A stretch of 64,000 nt of DNA from Harmothoe impar. Its lineage: Eukaryota > Annelida > Polychaeta > Phyllodocida > Polynoidae. The position numbers and the translations under genes were made by a program. The notes beneath the pieces are model-generated. The model was not told the DNA's origin and did no database searches. It saw nothing but the letters and a program-made list of their open reading frames with translations. Position 1 is the first letter of the stretch, and the number at the start of each line of letters is the position of its first letter. Of this stretch, positions 36,861 through 45,403 are shown in pieces. The DNA lies in NCBI GenBank assembly GCA_947462335.1, contig OX381707.1, positions 63,837,773 to 63,901,772 on the forward strand. The letters are read 5' to 3'.

Positions 36861-38456
36861 TCATTCCGAATCTATGCCGAGATATTTCAGAATGATCTCT
36901 GTTTTGTCATCCAACTCTTTGAGCGCTCTGGCGGACAGCGTCACTCCCTGCTGTGTGGGTTTTTTGTCAGGACCTTCGTACTTGCGCACGTGGACGAGGT
37001 TCTTACCGCTGTAGTAGCTCACAGCTGCGTACACTTCGCCCTCCTCATCCAGCACTGCGAACCAGGGGGTGTGATTAGGTTTTCCTTGCGCGGCCGCTGT
37101 GTCGCGTATGCGCACCACTGCGCGGATATCGGCGATGCGTGCTATTAGCTCGCGCAGCGCGTCGGCCGTGAAGTGCACTCGCTTGCTTCTGGTCAGAGAT
37201 GCCTCTTTCACCTGGCCGTCTTTTGTGTAGCGCGGCCTCCTAGACAGTCTAGCCACGTCCTCCCAGATCTCCAGCGTCAAAGCTCCGTCTAAGCAGAACT
37301 CTAACCCGAGAAGACGGGAGAAGGTTTTCTCTGCTTCTTCTCGTCCATCTCGTTCTTTTTCTTGTATTTTTCTCTTCTTACTAGGCCTTGTTGTTCTGGA
37401 ACTCACCTTAGAACGTTTCACACCCGCAGGATGAGTAACACCATCAGCGTGAGCTGAATCAGCAGCAGAACCGATAGCAGGAGCAGCGTCAGCGCTGGTG
37501 GTATCCGAGGCCTCGTTGTTGGAACAGCGCAGCCACACGCCGTCGGTGCTGAGTGTAGCGGTAGAAGATGAAGCGCCGCCGCCCTCGTAAGGTGGCGGTG
37601 AGGGCAGTCGCCACGGACCGGACGGGACGCTACTAGTGGAGGAAGTGAGGTCGAAAGGTCGAAGAGGGAAGCCGAAAAACGTACCGCCCACCCCTTTCCC
37701 TTCGGGTTGTTCGTACGCCTCGTCGTCAGCGTCGTTCTCTGTCTCACCCTGTTGCTGCTGCTCCTCCTCCTCCTCCTCCTCTTCTTCTCGGTTTAGGGGC
37801 TGAGTGTCCGAATAGCTGTCACTCTCAGCGCGAGCGGCGTCGAGGGCGTCGGTCGATGTAGTGGTGGAGGAGAGGGGCTGTGCAACGTGCGGCAGGTCAT
37901 CAAAGTCATCAACAGTAGTGGGGAGGTAAAAACCCGGTTGCCAGTACTGCGCTGTGCCAGGAGCGTTGTCGTCAGTAGTAGTAGCGGTAGCAGCAGGTGC
38001 AGCAGAAGCAGCAGCAGCAGCAGCAGCAGCAGCAGACGCAACAGTAGCAGGCGCAGCAGCCTCAGCAGGCGCAGCAGTAGCAGGCGCAGCGGTAGCAGGT
38101 GCAGCAGCAGCAGCAGCAGCAGCAGCAGCCGCAGCAGGCGGGGCGGCAGTAGCAGCGGCAGCGCGCTTAGCAGCAACGTGTACCGTCGCGAGTGTAACAA
38201 CGTCGCTAGCACGACGACTACTACCAGTAGTACTACTACTACTACTACTACTACTACTAGTACTACTACTGCTACTACTACTGCTACTACTACTAGTACT
38301 GCCGCGAGCGCTCGCTACAGCGGGAGGGTGATAAGACCAAGCGGCTGCGGCGGTAGTCTCATTTTCAGTAGCAAGAGGAGGCACTGACGCTAAACGAGCG
38401 CTGTTCCGCGTAGTCTTCTTGTTCTTGGACGGCGCTAGGTGTTGTCTTTTGCTCAT
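36861..38456 (-). CDS. Low-complexity protein with two C-terminal PC4-like units (putative ssDNA-binding protein)
   Basis: I start at the ATG at 38456 (531 aa). It has a good context (CACCATGAG) and lies about 60 nt below a TATATAAG; the frame is open 8 codons further upstream with a non-ATG start. Residues 1-365 are disordered: a poly-Ser block encoded by (TAC)n on the other strand, long poly-Ala encoded by (GCA)n on the plus strand, a Glu run with Gln, then a basic KKRK patch that could be a nuclear signal. The last 163 residues are globular. SGKNLVHVRKYEG...GVTLSARALKEL resembles the PC4/p15 fold pattern, and RPRYTKDG...RVHFTADALRELIARI looks like a second copy just before it. PC4-fold proteins bind single-stranded DNA. 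Beside a polymerase, a replication SSB role is the natural inference. Similarity was judged by eye only. Confidence 0.6.
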   Translation of the reverse strand: MSKRQHLAPSKNKKTTRNSARLASVPPLATENETTAAAAWSYHPPAVASARGSTSSSSSSSSSSSTSSSSSSSSSTTGSSRRASDVVTLATVHVAAKRAAAATAAPPAAAAAAAAAAAAPATAAPATAAPAEAAAPATVASAAAAAAAAASAAPAATATTTDDNAPGTAQYWQPGFYLPTTVDDFDDLPHVAQPLSSTTTSTDALDAARAESDSYSDTQPLNREEEEEEEEEQQQQGETENDADDEAYEQPEGKGVGGTFFGFPLRPFDLTSSTSSVPSGPWRLPSPPPYEGGGASSSTATLSTDGVWLRCSNNEASDTTSADAAPAIGSAADSAHADGVTHPAGVKRSKVSSRTTRPSKKRKIQEKERDGREEAEKTFSRLLGLEFCLDGALTLEIWEDVARLSRRPRYTKDGQVKEASLTRSKRVHFTADALRELIARIADIRAVVRIRDTAAAQGKPNHTPWFAVLDEEGEVYAAVSYYSGKNLVHVRKYEGPDKKPTQQGVTLSARALKELDDKTEIILKYLGIDSE

Positions 38457-38514
38457 GGTGGTGACTGTAGAGAGCAGCAAAAGAATGAGTGAGTGAATGG
38501 AGGTTTCCAGACCC

Positions 38515-38522
38515 CTTATATA
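38515..38522 (-). promoter_or_regulatory. TATA box of the PC4-like gene
   Basis: TATATAAG on the minus strand lies about 60 nt upstream of the ATG at 38456, implying a start site near 38487 and a 5' UTR of about 30 nt. The polymerase gene may be served by the same promoter, as no other TATA-like site is seen before it. Confidence 0.5.
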
Positions 38523-38536
38523 CGCCTTCTCGCTTC

Positions 38537-38910
38537 TAGAGCTAAGCTACTTACTGACCCTGTTCAGCTGCCGCCGGCTGGCCGGCGGCCATTCACAAAG
38601 AGAAACAAAAGACATAAGGCATGACGTTTTCAGCTGGATCCCTTTCCCCCCTTTTGAGAGATCGACTGTCATGAGCTAAGCCGCTTACCACCCTGTTCAG
38701 CAATTCAACGCGCATTAGCTGTATAAAGGATTAACCGGTTGCTGCCGTCGACTGACCGGCGGCCATTCACAAAGACATAAGGTATGACGTTTTCAGCTGG
38801 ATCCCTTTCCCCTCTTTTTTTTTTGAGGGATCTACTGTCATGAGCTAAGCCACTTACCACCCTGTTCAGCCATTCAGCGCGCGTTAGCTGTATAAAGGAT
38901 TAACGGTGAT
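38537..38910. repeat. Tandem repeats in the divergent intergenic region
   Basis: Three staggered copies begin with GAGCTAAGC near 38540, 38673 and 38842 (spacing about 133 and 169 bp). They share CTTACCACCCTGTTCAGC, ATGACGTTTTCAGCTGGATC, GGCCGGCGGCCATTCACAAA and GCTGTATAAAGGATTAAC. The GTATAAAGG words at about 38723 and 38892 are TATA-like. The region lies between divergently transcribed genes, so a regulatory or replication function is plausible. Confidence 0.75.
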
Positions 38911-39378
38911 GAGCTTAGAGTGTGTATACAAAAAAAAAAAGCAGGACCCCCCTAAGACGAACGTGTCTGTCTGTGAGTAGAGGCGTGTGCATGTGGTGAG
39001 CGACTTAAGTGTAAGACAAAAAAAAAATCACCACCTCCTGCCGTGGTGAGTAGACCGGGCCGGCCAGGCGGCGGCCGGCTAGTTCAATAGGGAGGGGTGA
39101 CAGCTGACTAAGGCTGTGCATGAAAAAAATCCGATTTTCACCTGACCTCTGACGTTTGTTACAATGAATGTCAGAGGGAGGGAGACGTCCTCAGGTAGGG
39201 GGTAGGAGGTAAGGCTATGGATGAGGAAGAAACACCGTTTTCAGCTGGTCTCCACGGATAGCGATGACACACCCCTCGTCATCTAAGCTCTTAAGGAGCG
39301 GAGCGGTTGAAAAAGCGTCATGCGGACAGGTCGCTACACAGCTGGAGTGCTGTTGGAAATGGGATTAAACTCCCTCTG

Positions 39379-39386
39379 TATAAAAA
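39379..39386 (+). promoter_or_regulatory. TATA box of the Death-domain gene
   Basis: TATAAAAA lies 150 nt upstream of the ATG at 39529. Start of transcription is expected near 39409, giving a leader of roughly 120 nt that is largely (CCG/CCA)n. Confidence 0.5.
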
Positions 39387-39436
39387 GCTCTGATTTCTGT
39401 TGGAAAAAAAACATATCGCCTCTGACCACAGTAACG

Positions 39437-39449
39437 TCTACTACCACCA

Positions 39450-39507
<58 letters not shown>

Positions 39508-39511
39508 CACC
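39437..39511. repeat. (CCG/CCA)n repeat in the leader of the Death-domain gene
   Basis: About 25 trinucleotide units of CCG or CCA. The frame through it would give poly-Arg/His but has no ATG, so I treat it as 5' UTR. It could form stable RNA structure and affect translation. Confidence 0.85.
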
Positions 39512-39528
39512 CGCCAAGACGAGACGAG

Positions 39529-40269
39529 ATGGCTCAAGCTATTCCACTTTCAAGCTCGCCTTCACCGCCTTGTCCACCTGAAAAAAAGTTAATGCAGCTT
39601 GACGACGTGAGACGCGCGAGGCAGACCGATGGGGAGAACAGAGAGGTAGGACAGCGGCGGTTAGCCTATAGCGACTCCTTGCTTCGTCAACTAGGTAAAG
39701 AGTTGAGCGGCTGTTGGAGAGAGTTGGGCAGTAGCTTAAAAGTTACCGCCGCCCGTATGGATGCTCTAGTAGAGCGCAGTGTCAAGACACCGGAGGAGCT
39801 GTGTACGGCGATGTTCCGAGTCTGGTGGGGTGAAACCCCGCATCGTCATAGATGGGGAGAGCTCGGTCGCGTCTTCACCCGCATTAGACGCGTGGAACTG
39901 TTGGCTCAGTGGATGTCCCTTCTCCACAGACAGGGGTTGGATTTCGAAAACCCCGACTCGCGCGCGATGCATAAGCACTTGGGCACCCTCGGCAGACGTC
40001 TAGGTAGCAGGTGGAAAGAGGTGGGGGACCATTTAAAATTGTCGCCTGAGAGGTTAGATAAGATCGCTGAAGAATGCGAATACGGAGGAAGTCCCGCTGA
40101 GTGGGCCTTCCGAGTGTTGAAAATGTGGCAAGATGAAGCTGACGGTGCCGGCGGTACACCTTTTGAACTCCTTCGAGTGTTGACTGAGGACATGGGAAAG
40201 TTTGACCTCGGCATCGCGATATTACTTGACTTTATCAAGCAAGAAACAACGAGAACGACGGACATGTGA
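39529..40269 (+). CDS. Tandem Death-domain protein encoded by the Polinton-like element
   Basis: 246 aa from the ATG at 39529 (context GAGATGG); the longer open frame upstream has only a TTG start. After a proline-rich head of about 45 residues there are two similar alpha-helical modules. Module 1, about 48-128: LLRQLGKELSGCWRELGSSL ... MFRVWW ... ELGRVFTRIRRVEL. Module 2, about 146-236: LGTLGRRLGSRWKEVGDHLK ... AFRVLKMWQDE ... PFELLRVLTEDMGKFDL. Both follow the Death-domain layout, with Trp in helix 2 (W..L...L), a second Trp in helix 5, and a final LL..L....D/E L. Death domains mediate homotypic assembly in apoptotic and NF-kB signalling (FADD, MyD88, IRAK, Tube and Pelle types). No kinase, caspase or membrane segment is present, so it would be a pure adaptor or decoy. 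The assignment is by eye; origin by capture from the host is inferred. Confidence 0.7.
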   Translation: MAQAIPLSSSPSPPCPPEKKLMQLDDVRRARQTDGENREVGQRRLAYSDSLLRQLGKELSGCWRELGSSLKVTAARMDALVERSVKTPEELCTAMFRVWWGETPHRHRWGELGRVFTRIRRVELLAQWMSLLHRQGLDFENPDSRAMHKHLGTLGRRLGSRWKEVGDHLKLSPERLDKIAEECEYGGSPAEWAFRVLKMWQDEADGAGGTPFELLRVLTEDMGKFDLGIAILLDFIKQETTRTTDM

Positions 40270-40370
40270 ATTGTTGTGTTTTATTTTCATACGTCTTCTT
40301 TATTAGTAAGTAAAAAAAAAAAAATCATAACAATTAAGACGCGCGCCCTCTTAAAGTGTCACTTCCTCCA
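40270..40370. repeat. Inner inverted repeat, right copy, downstream of the Death-domain gene
   Basis: TTTTATTTTCATACGTCTTC and flanks pair with 32418-32456. The CGCGC...CTCTTAAAGTGTCAC block pairs with the left CTTTAAGAG block. It begins directly at the stop codon of the Death-domain gene. Confidence 0.6.
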
Positions 40371-40420
40371 GTCGCAGCTGATCGCCTCATCGAAGCACGT
40401 GATAAACAAAAAAAAACGAA

Positions 40421-40460
40421 GAGACACGCTTCTTCCTCTCGAGAGGAAGAAGCGTGTCTC
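40421..40460. repeat. Perfect 40-bp palindrome
   Basis: Two 20-base arms (first arm GAGACACGCTTCTTCCTCTC) meet at a central CTCGAG with no spacer or mismatch. It could extrude a cruciform in DNA or form a hairpin in RNA from either strand. It is found only near the right end; I see no counterpart on the left. Confidence 0.95.
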
Positions 40461-40519
40461 TCAATTGAAATCTTTTTCTTTTCTTTTTTTCTTAAAAGAG
40501 ACAAACGCCCCTTAGAGTG

Positions 40520-40695
40520 CCCCCCCACCCCCCTAGAGTGCCCCCCTCCCCCCTCCCCCCCTCCCCCCTCCCCCCCTCCCCCCCCACCACTCGCCCCATG
40601 CATCCTAAAAGCGCCCCCCTCCCCATGCATCTTAAAAAGACCCCCCTCCCCTTCCCTCCCCTCCCCTCCCCTCCCCTCCCCCCCCTCCCCCCCCT
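40520..40695. repeat. C-rich tract, G-quadruplex prone on the minus strand
   Basis: About 170 bp made largely of CCCCCC(T) units such as CCCCCCTCCCCCCTC, with short breaks. A (TCC)n run follows at about 40830-40866 and a (TTC)n run near 40943-40965. These expansions lengthen the right end of the element compared with the left. Confidence 0.85.
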
Positions 40696-40909
40696 TTATA
40701 CACTCTAAAGAACGCTTCTACCTAGTTCAATAAGTCACTTCCAGTCGCTCGTAAAACAATAAAAAATGAAAAAAAAAACAACTTATATCGTAGTGTTTTT
40801 TATTAGTTTACCGAAAAAAATAAGAGACTCGCCTCCTCCTCCTCCTCCTCCTCCTCCTCCTCCTCCAAAAAAAAAGATATCACATTTTAAAGCGCGTGAC
40901 CCCTTAAAG

Positions 40910-41360
40910 ACGCTCATCTCTTCATTAAGTCGCGTGACGTCACTTCTTCTTCTTCTTCTTCTTCCGGTCACGTGATCAATCAGGTCACTTTCGGTCACGT
41001 GATCCTCAATCAGGTCACTCACTTCCGGTTGGCCATTAGGTCATGTGACGTCACTTCCGGTCACGTGACTCATCAGGTCACTTCCGGTCACGTGATCCTA
41101 AAGTAGGTCACTTCCGGTCCCCTAAGTAGGTCATATGACGTCACTTCCGGTCCATAAGTAGGTCATATGACCTCACTTCCGGTCACGTGACCAAATGGCG
41201 GCCTCTGATTGGCTAACTAGGTCACGTGACCTCACCACTAATCCCCTAAGTAGGTCACTTCCGGTCACGTGACCAAATGGAGGCCTCTGATTGGCTGCAG
41301 GTCGATTGAGTAATAAACAGTACTTAACTATAGTCCCGTTCCGATACATACTATACTACT
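40910..41360. repeat. Right terminal inverted repeat with promoter-motif array
   Basis: Inverted partner of 31914-32400, ending ...CTATACTACT at 41360. It contains about seven CACGTG and a similar number of ACTTCCGG units, several TGACGTCA, GATTGGCT (inverted CCAAT) and AAATGGCGGCC (YY1-like). Confidence 0.85.
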
Positions 41361-41366
41361 CACATC
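41361..41366. repeat. Target site duplication of the Polinton-like element, right
   Basis: CACATC, identical to 31908-31913. Confidence 0.9.
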
Positions 41367-41615
41367 CCCTCGTTCCCACGTCACCTCAAAGCATTGTCAT
41401 TTTAGAGGTGCATGGATATCATCAGAAGTAACCATAATGGGCTTACTTTCTAACCTTTAAAAAGGTTTAAGGTCATTGTGGTATGGTTACGTACTAAGCA
41501 CAACAGGATGGACATGAACTCAATATTAATGTATTTATGTTTTAAATTCGTATATCTATATCTACATCCATAGGCGTCTGGTAATATCAGTTTCTGATTT
41601 CTTTTTTACTTTCAG

Positions 41616-41683
41616 AATGCTCAGAAAGAGCAAAGCCCCGCAACCAAGTGCACCCACACCGGATTACACGTCGGAGGACTTTT
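41616..41683 (+). CDS. Gene A exon 2: start of the BLNK-like region
   Basis: Acceptor TTCAG|AATGCTC, donor TTT|GTAAGT. The first base completes the AG left by exon 1, and the exon then reads MLRKSKAPQPSAPTPDYTSE. The spacing K-AP-P-DY-SE recalls the start of the acidic region of vertebrate BLNK. The exon opens with an ATG one base in, so an alternative short protein could start here from an unseen non-coding exon. Its homologue in gene B is 56954-57027, with the same phases. Confidence 0.7.
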
Positions 41684-42584
41684 GTAAGTAAAATGGGAAT
41701 CTTTTGCAGTATGTGTAGTACAGACAACGAGTATTTATAACAGTTATTGAACTTATTAAAAATCTTATCACTGGTATGGGCCTATTAATTTTGTTTCCAT
41801 AATCACGGGTGGATGCACCAATTATATTTAACTGACCAAATGATACGCCCTGAGAAATTCTCCCTTTCTTCCTTACATCTTTCCTTCATCTTCTCCTTCC
41901 TCTTCTACTTCTTCCTCTACTTCCTCCTCTCTTTCTTTCTTCTCTTCCTTCATTCCTTCTTTCATTCACCCTTTCATTCTATCTTTGATTCCTTACTTCA
42001 ATCTGTCTACCAGCCTGTTTGTCTCTGTGTCCCTGTGCCTATTTCGCTCGTTCTCTATTACCATCTCTAAAATACATTATTTTTCCTTCCTATAAACCAT
42101 CTTCGTCTTTCCCATTTTCTATACTGGTTGCGTCACCAATTCACATTTTCCCATTTGAGTACGATTTGTTAATCATAATTATGCTACCACTGGCTACCTC
42201 ACATGCTTTTAACGAGATTGCATGTCTGTCTGTAATAATGTCACATTGTAACGCCATGTGCTCTCTATACAAAGGCAACACACAGACACAAACATTAAAG
42301 TAAGGTATCTGTAAACAAAGAACTCATCTCTTTTCGTTAAAAGAAGAAACCTCTATATTTGGTGTTGTCAATCCTTACATACTTCAACATTTGCCCCCCC
42401 CCCCCCTCCTCCTTCATTCTTCCTCCGCCCTTCATCCCTTAATATTAGAAGTATTTTTCTCCTAGTTTGGCATTGATCAGTCATGACAGTATTATTCCTG
42501 CATCTGGATTTATACATGAGAGTACATGTAACACAATGTCAAACAAGTATCAATAGCCATCTTTTCCATAATTGATACTTCCAG

Positions 42585-42619
42585 CGGATGATGACGGTGG
42601 CTGGTCGGATACAGAGTTC
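42585..42619 (+). CDS. Gene A exon 3 (acidic WSD motif)
   Basis: Acceptor CCAG, donor GTAAGT. With the preceding T it reads SDDDGGWSDTEF, matching the EEEQWSDDF-type motif of BLNK and the gene B exon SDEEWSDSEF at 57660-57688. Confidence 0.75.
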
Positions 42620-43040
42620 GTAAGTATTAATTCCTGAGAGTTGTTAGTCCTCGATAAATTGGTTTTAGAAAAAGTACCTTCCTTATGAAAATATGAAAAA
42701 TAAAAGTTCGGTATAGCCATTAGTGATAAAAGAAACCCAAACTTGTCTGATGATATTCTGTGCCATAACCACAATCTCTGGTAATGTCTTTATTTTATAA
42801 CGGTATTACATTTTCTTTCCCTTCTCAGAGGTTGGTTTGGCTATAGGTAGTTTCAGAATTGTTACGTTAATTCTCCAAATAACATGAACACTATTTATGT
42901 ATTCCGTAATAATAGATCTATAATCCTAGACAGCTCTAAAGGATTGGAGATTTCTCCCTGCTAGGTCCCAAGAAATGCTAATATCTCTGTTATCACATTT
43001 ATTTTATCAATTCTAACAAATCTATCTTTGTCGTGTTAAG

Positions 43041-43083
43041 GACGGACCAGAGTATGAAGAGACAAATGGCCCCGTTATCATGA
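43041..43083 (+). CDS. Gene A exon 4 (PEYEE tyrosine motif)
   Basis: Acceptor TTAAG, donor GTGAGT. Reads DGPEYEETNGPVIM, with a tyrosine in acidic context likely to be a kinase site. The next intron (43084-44903) holds a tandem repeat near 43671 and a MITE at 44099. Counterpart in gene B: 58356-58413. Confidence 0.65.
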
Positions 43084-43670
43084 GTGAGTTACCCCATCTC
43101 TGCATGTATAGTCTAGTTGTCATAGGTATGTGTAGCATATTGAGGAAACCCTTGCATGATTTGGCGTCTACCTATCCATGTTATGGACAAGCAACTCAAA
43201 AACTGAGAATCACTTCTTTGCATCTCAAAATGGCACATGGGGAAAATTTGAAAATCAGACTGACCCTTGAAATGTCTCTACAGAGAGGTGCAGTGTTTTT
43301 AGACTCTGGAAGGAGAGTCCAGCATAGCTTGACTCTTGTTGTATCTTACATACTCATATCTCTATCAACTGATACTCTACATGACCAAACAACAACTACA
43401 ATCCCTATCTAATCAATTCCATCTGTCTTTTGGATAAATACACAGTGCACTCGTCTAAGACATGACTAATACAGATAAAACAGCAAAAGATACCAAAACA
43501 TATACCACTCTTAAACTAGCCATTGATTTCGTTGACGTGAGATATTGAACAATGACAAACATAACAAGACCGCCAAATAAAGTTTTGTCAGATATGCCAG
43601 GCATTTTCATGCACTTTTGTATAAAGCTTTGTTTTGCTTACAAAGTCAATGATACTATTGCGCCAGTCTG

Positions 43671-43828
43671 TTATGAATGGTACTAACATAATATATATTT
43701 ATTATGAATGACACTAATATATATCCTAATGTGAATGGCACTTACATATATTTTAATGTGAATGGCACTTATATTTTAATGTGAAGGGCACTTACATATT
43801 CTAATGTGAATGGCACTAACATATATTT
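43671..43828. repeat. Tandem repeat, about 30-bp unit, six imperfect copies
   Basis: Units of the form ATGTGAATGGCACTTACATA repeat with small length changes in intron 4 of gene A. There are no spacers, so it is not a CRISPR-like array. Confidence 0.8.
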
Positions 43829-44098
43829 CACCCCTGCCTGCAGACTGTAGGCCTATGGCTACACCTCCAACTTGCACTACTAACACACGGTCAGGTCTGA
43901 CTATAGAGGCTAGTTATCTGCACCCGCCTCCACGTTCCAGAGGTTAGAGCTTTCAATAGAAGTGGCTTCTGAAGCATGATACCTATAATATAAACTCTAT
44001 GTTCAATGCTCGATCGCAATTTAAGATATCCTCTTGAAATGTATATCATAAGTATGTTTGTGTAGCTACTAAATAAACACCCCCCCCCCCTTAGCCCT

Positions 44099-44311
44099 TA
44101 GGGTAGATTTACCCTGAGTCGGACACACTTCTTGAGACGGACAGTTGAATATTCGTGTTTATTCATGCATTCTAAACTCTTTGTTATTGAATAATGGTAA
44201 ATCTAAGTGTCATTCTTCCAGCAAGGAACCATTAGAAGTCGGATTGTATATGAATAAACAAAAATTTCAGCCTCAGGGTTTGTGTGTCCGACTCATGGTG
44301 AATCTACCATA
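44099..44311. mobile_element. MITE of about 213 bp, TCGGACACAC-end family, copy 2
   Basis: Left TAGGGTAGATTTACCCTGAG and right ACTCATGGTGAATCTACCAT form imperfect inverted ends. Shares GAGACGGACA and GTCCGACTCATGGTGAATCT with the copy at 18988-19202. Confidence 0.65.
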
Positions 44312-44903
44312 TTGTCATAGTGGGGCTGGTTCAGTTGACACCCCATCCTGTAACCATAATATAAGTTTCTAGGCGCCAGGAGAGCAGGCAAAAGGCATGG
44401 GTCCAAATGAGCTACACATACAAAATCGGGTCAACTGCACGATTTTGCTACGATTAGTTGACATTGTCATGACAGATGATCACAATGGATGCTACATGTT
44501 ACTTCATTTGAATAAAATTCAGTAGACTGCATGAACAATGAAATCCAAGCAAATATGAGATACTTTCTTAAATTTTGCTTAAATTCCAACATCCATGCAA
44601 TGTTACTCATTCATGATCGTGGGCAACATCGTGCAGTGGACGCATTGCTTTGCTTGGTCTCAGGATACAATGTAATAGAACTATAATTATTATGGTCAAT
44701 GAGAGACATTTCTGAATTAGGATCCATCTTGAGTTATACTTGAGAAAATATTTCGCAATTTCAATACAACTATTTGCTGACAAGTGACCCATTCATGCTG
44801 CTTCGATCTATAGTATAGGTATAGGTACATAATTCTAATTTGAAGATATCAGTACCTGTATTTTTCACATTTTTCACATCACATTGTATGTTTTCTGTTT
44901 CAG

Positions 44904-44968
44904 GCATGCCCCCTCCTAAACCTCCTACAGCCAGGCAGCATAGGCCCCTGCCTCCCCCACCTCGACAG
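44904..44968 (+). CDS. Gene A exon 5 (proline-rich)
   Basis: Acceptor TTTCAG, donor GTATGT. Reads SMPPPKPPTARQHRPLPPPP followed by RQ; the RPLPPPP core is a class I/II SH3-ligand pattern. Counterpart in gene B: 58809-58894, which carries ARPLPPTP. Confidence 0.8.
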
Positions 44969-45403
44969 GTATGTAGAATGTTTGGGTTACATGGGTTTTG
45001 GGTTACATGGTCTGAAAATGTAGGGTATTTTGGGGTGATTTGTATTGTTTTTCTTTTCTTTTGCTTTTACTGAGGCATCAAAAGTGTCCCCAAATTGAAT
45101 TGCGATCTACAACACTGACTGGCAGATCACGGCCTTGAGTCATTTACGATCAAATCAATTCTTAGATTGCCCCAAAATGGCCTATTTCTTTTCTTAAAAT
45201 TGGATAAAAAATGTCTAAGGTTAGCTCTGTTTTGGGGTCAGGTAACCTGAAGCACACCTTTTGTTTTTGCCTAACATACCATTGACTATTTTGATTCCCT
45301 TATCAATGTCACTATGCTATGTAACCGTATGCCTCAATCAAAATAAGAAAAAGAAAAATATTGAAAATTCTGGTAGTAATTGCGTATTTTTTCATTAATG
45401 AAG

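Larger units (their letters stand above)
31914..41360. mobile_element. Polinton/Maverick-like element, 9,447 bp, reduced gene set
   Basis: The termini are inverted repeats starting AGTAGTATAG, flanked by an exact 6-bp duplication CACATC. Both traits are established for Polintons, which usually begin 5'-AG. The terminal repeats run about 430 bp with indels; the first 125 bp differ at only one or two positions, so the insertion looks young. The visible genes are a type-B DNA polymerase and a PC4-like protein on the minus strand, and a tandem Death-domain protein on the plus strand, with a divergent promoter region between. No integrase, major or minor capsid, packaging ATPase or protease is seen, and at 9.4 kb it is shorter than the usual 15-20 kb. 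It is either a deletion derivative mobilised in trans or a distinct capsidless lineage. It sits in intron 1 of gene A. Confidence 0.85.

Noticed and set aside
37887..38387. Plus-strand Ser/Arg-, Ala- and Val/Leu-rich frames opposite the PC4-like gene
   Set aside because: They are the other strand and frames of triplet repeats; no start context, domain or promoter supports them.
39400..39528. Poly-Arg/His N-terminal extension of the Death-domain protein
   Set aside because: The open frame starts at TTG and runs through a (CCG/CCA)n repeat. The first ATG is at 39529 with a good context and a TATA box at a sensible distance.
40356..40733. Proline-rich plus-strand frame in the right end of the element
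   Set aside because: It translates a C-rich low-complexity tract and a palindrome; nothing suggests a protein.
43671..43828. CRISPR-like array
   Set aside because: Units abut without unique spacers and the context is a eukaryotic intron.
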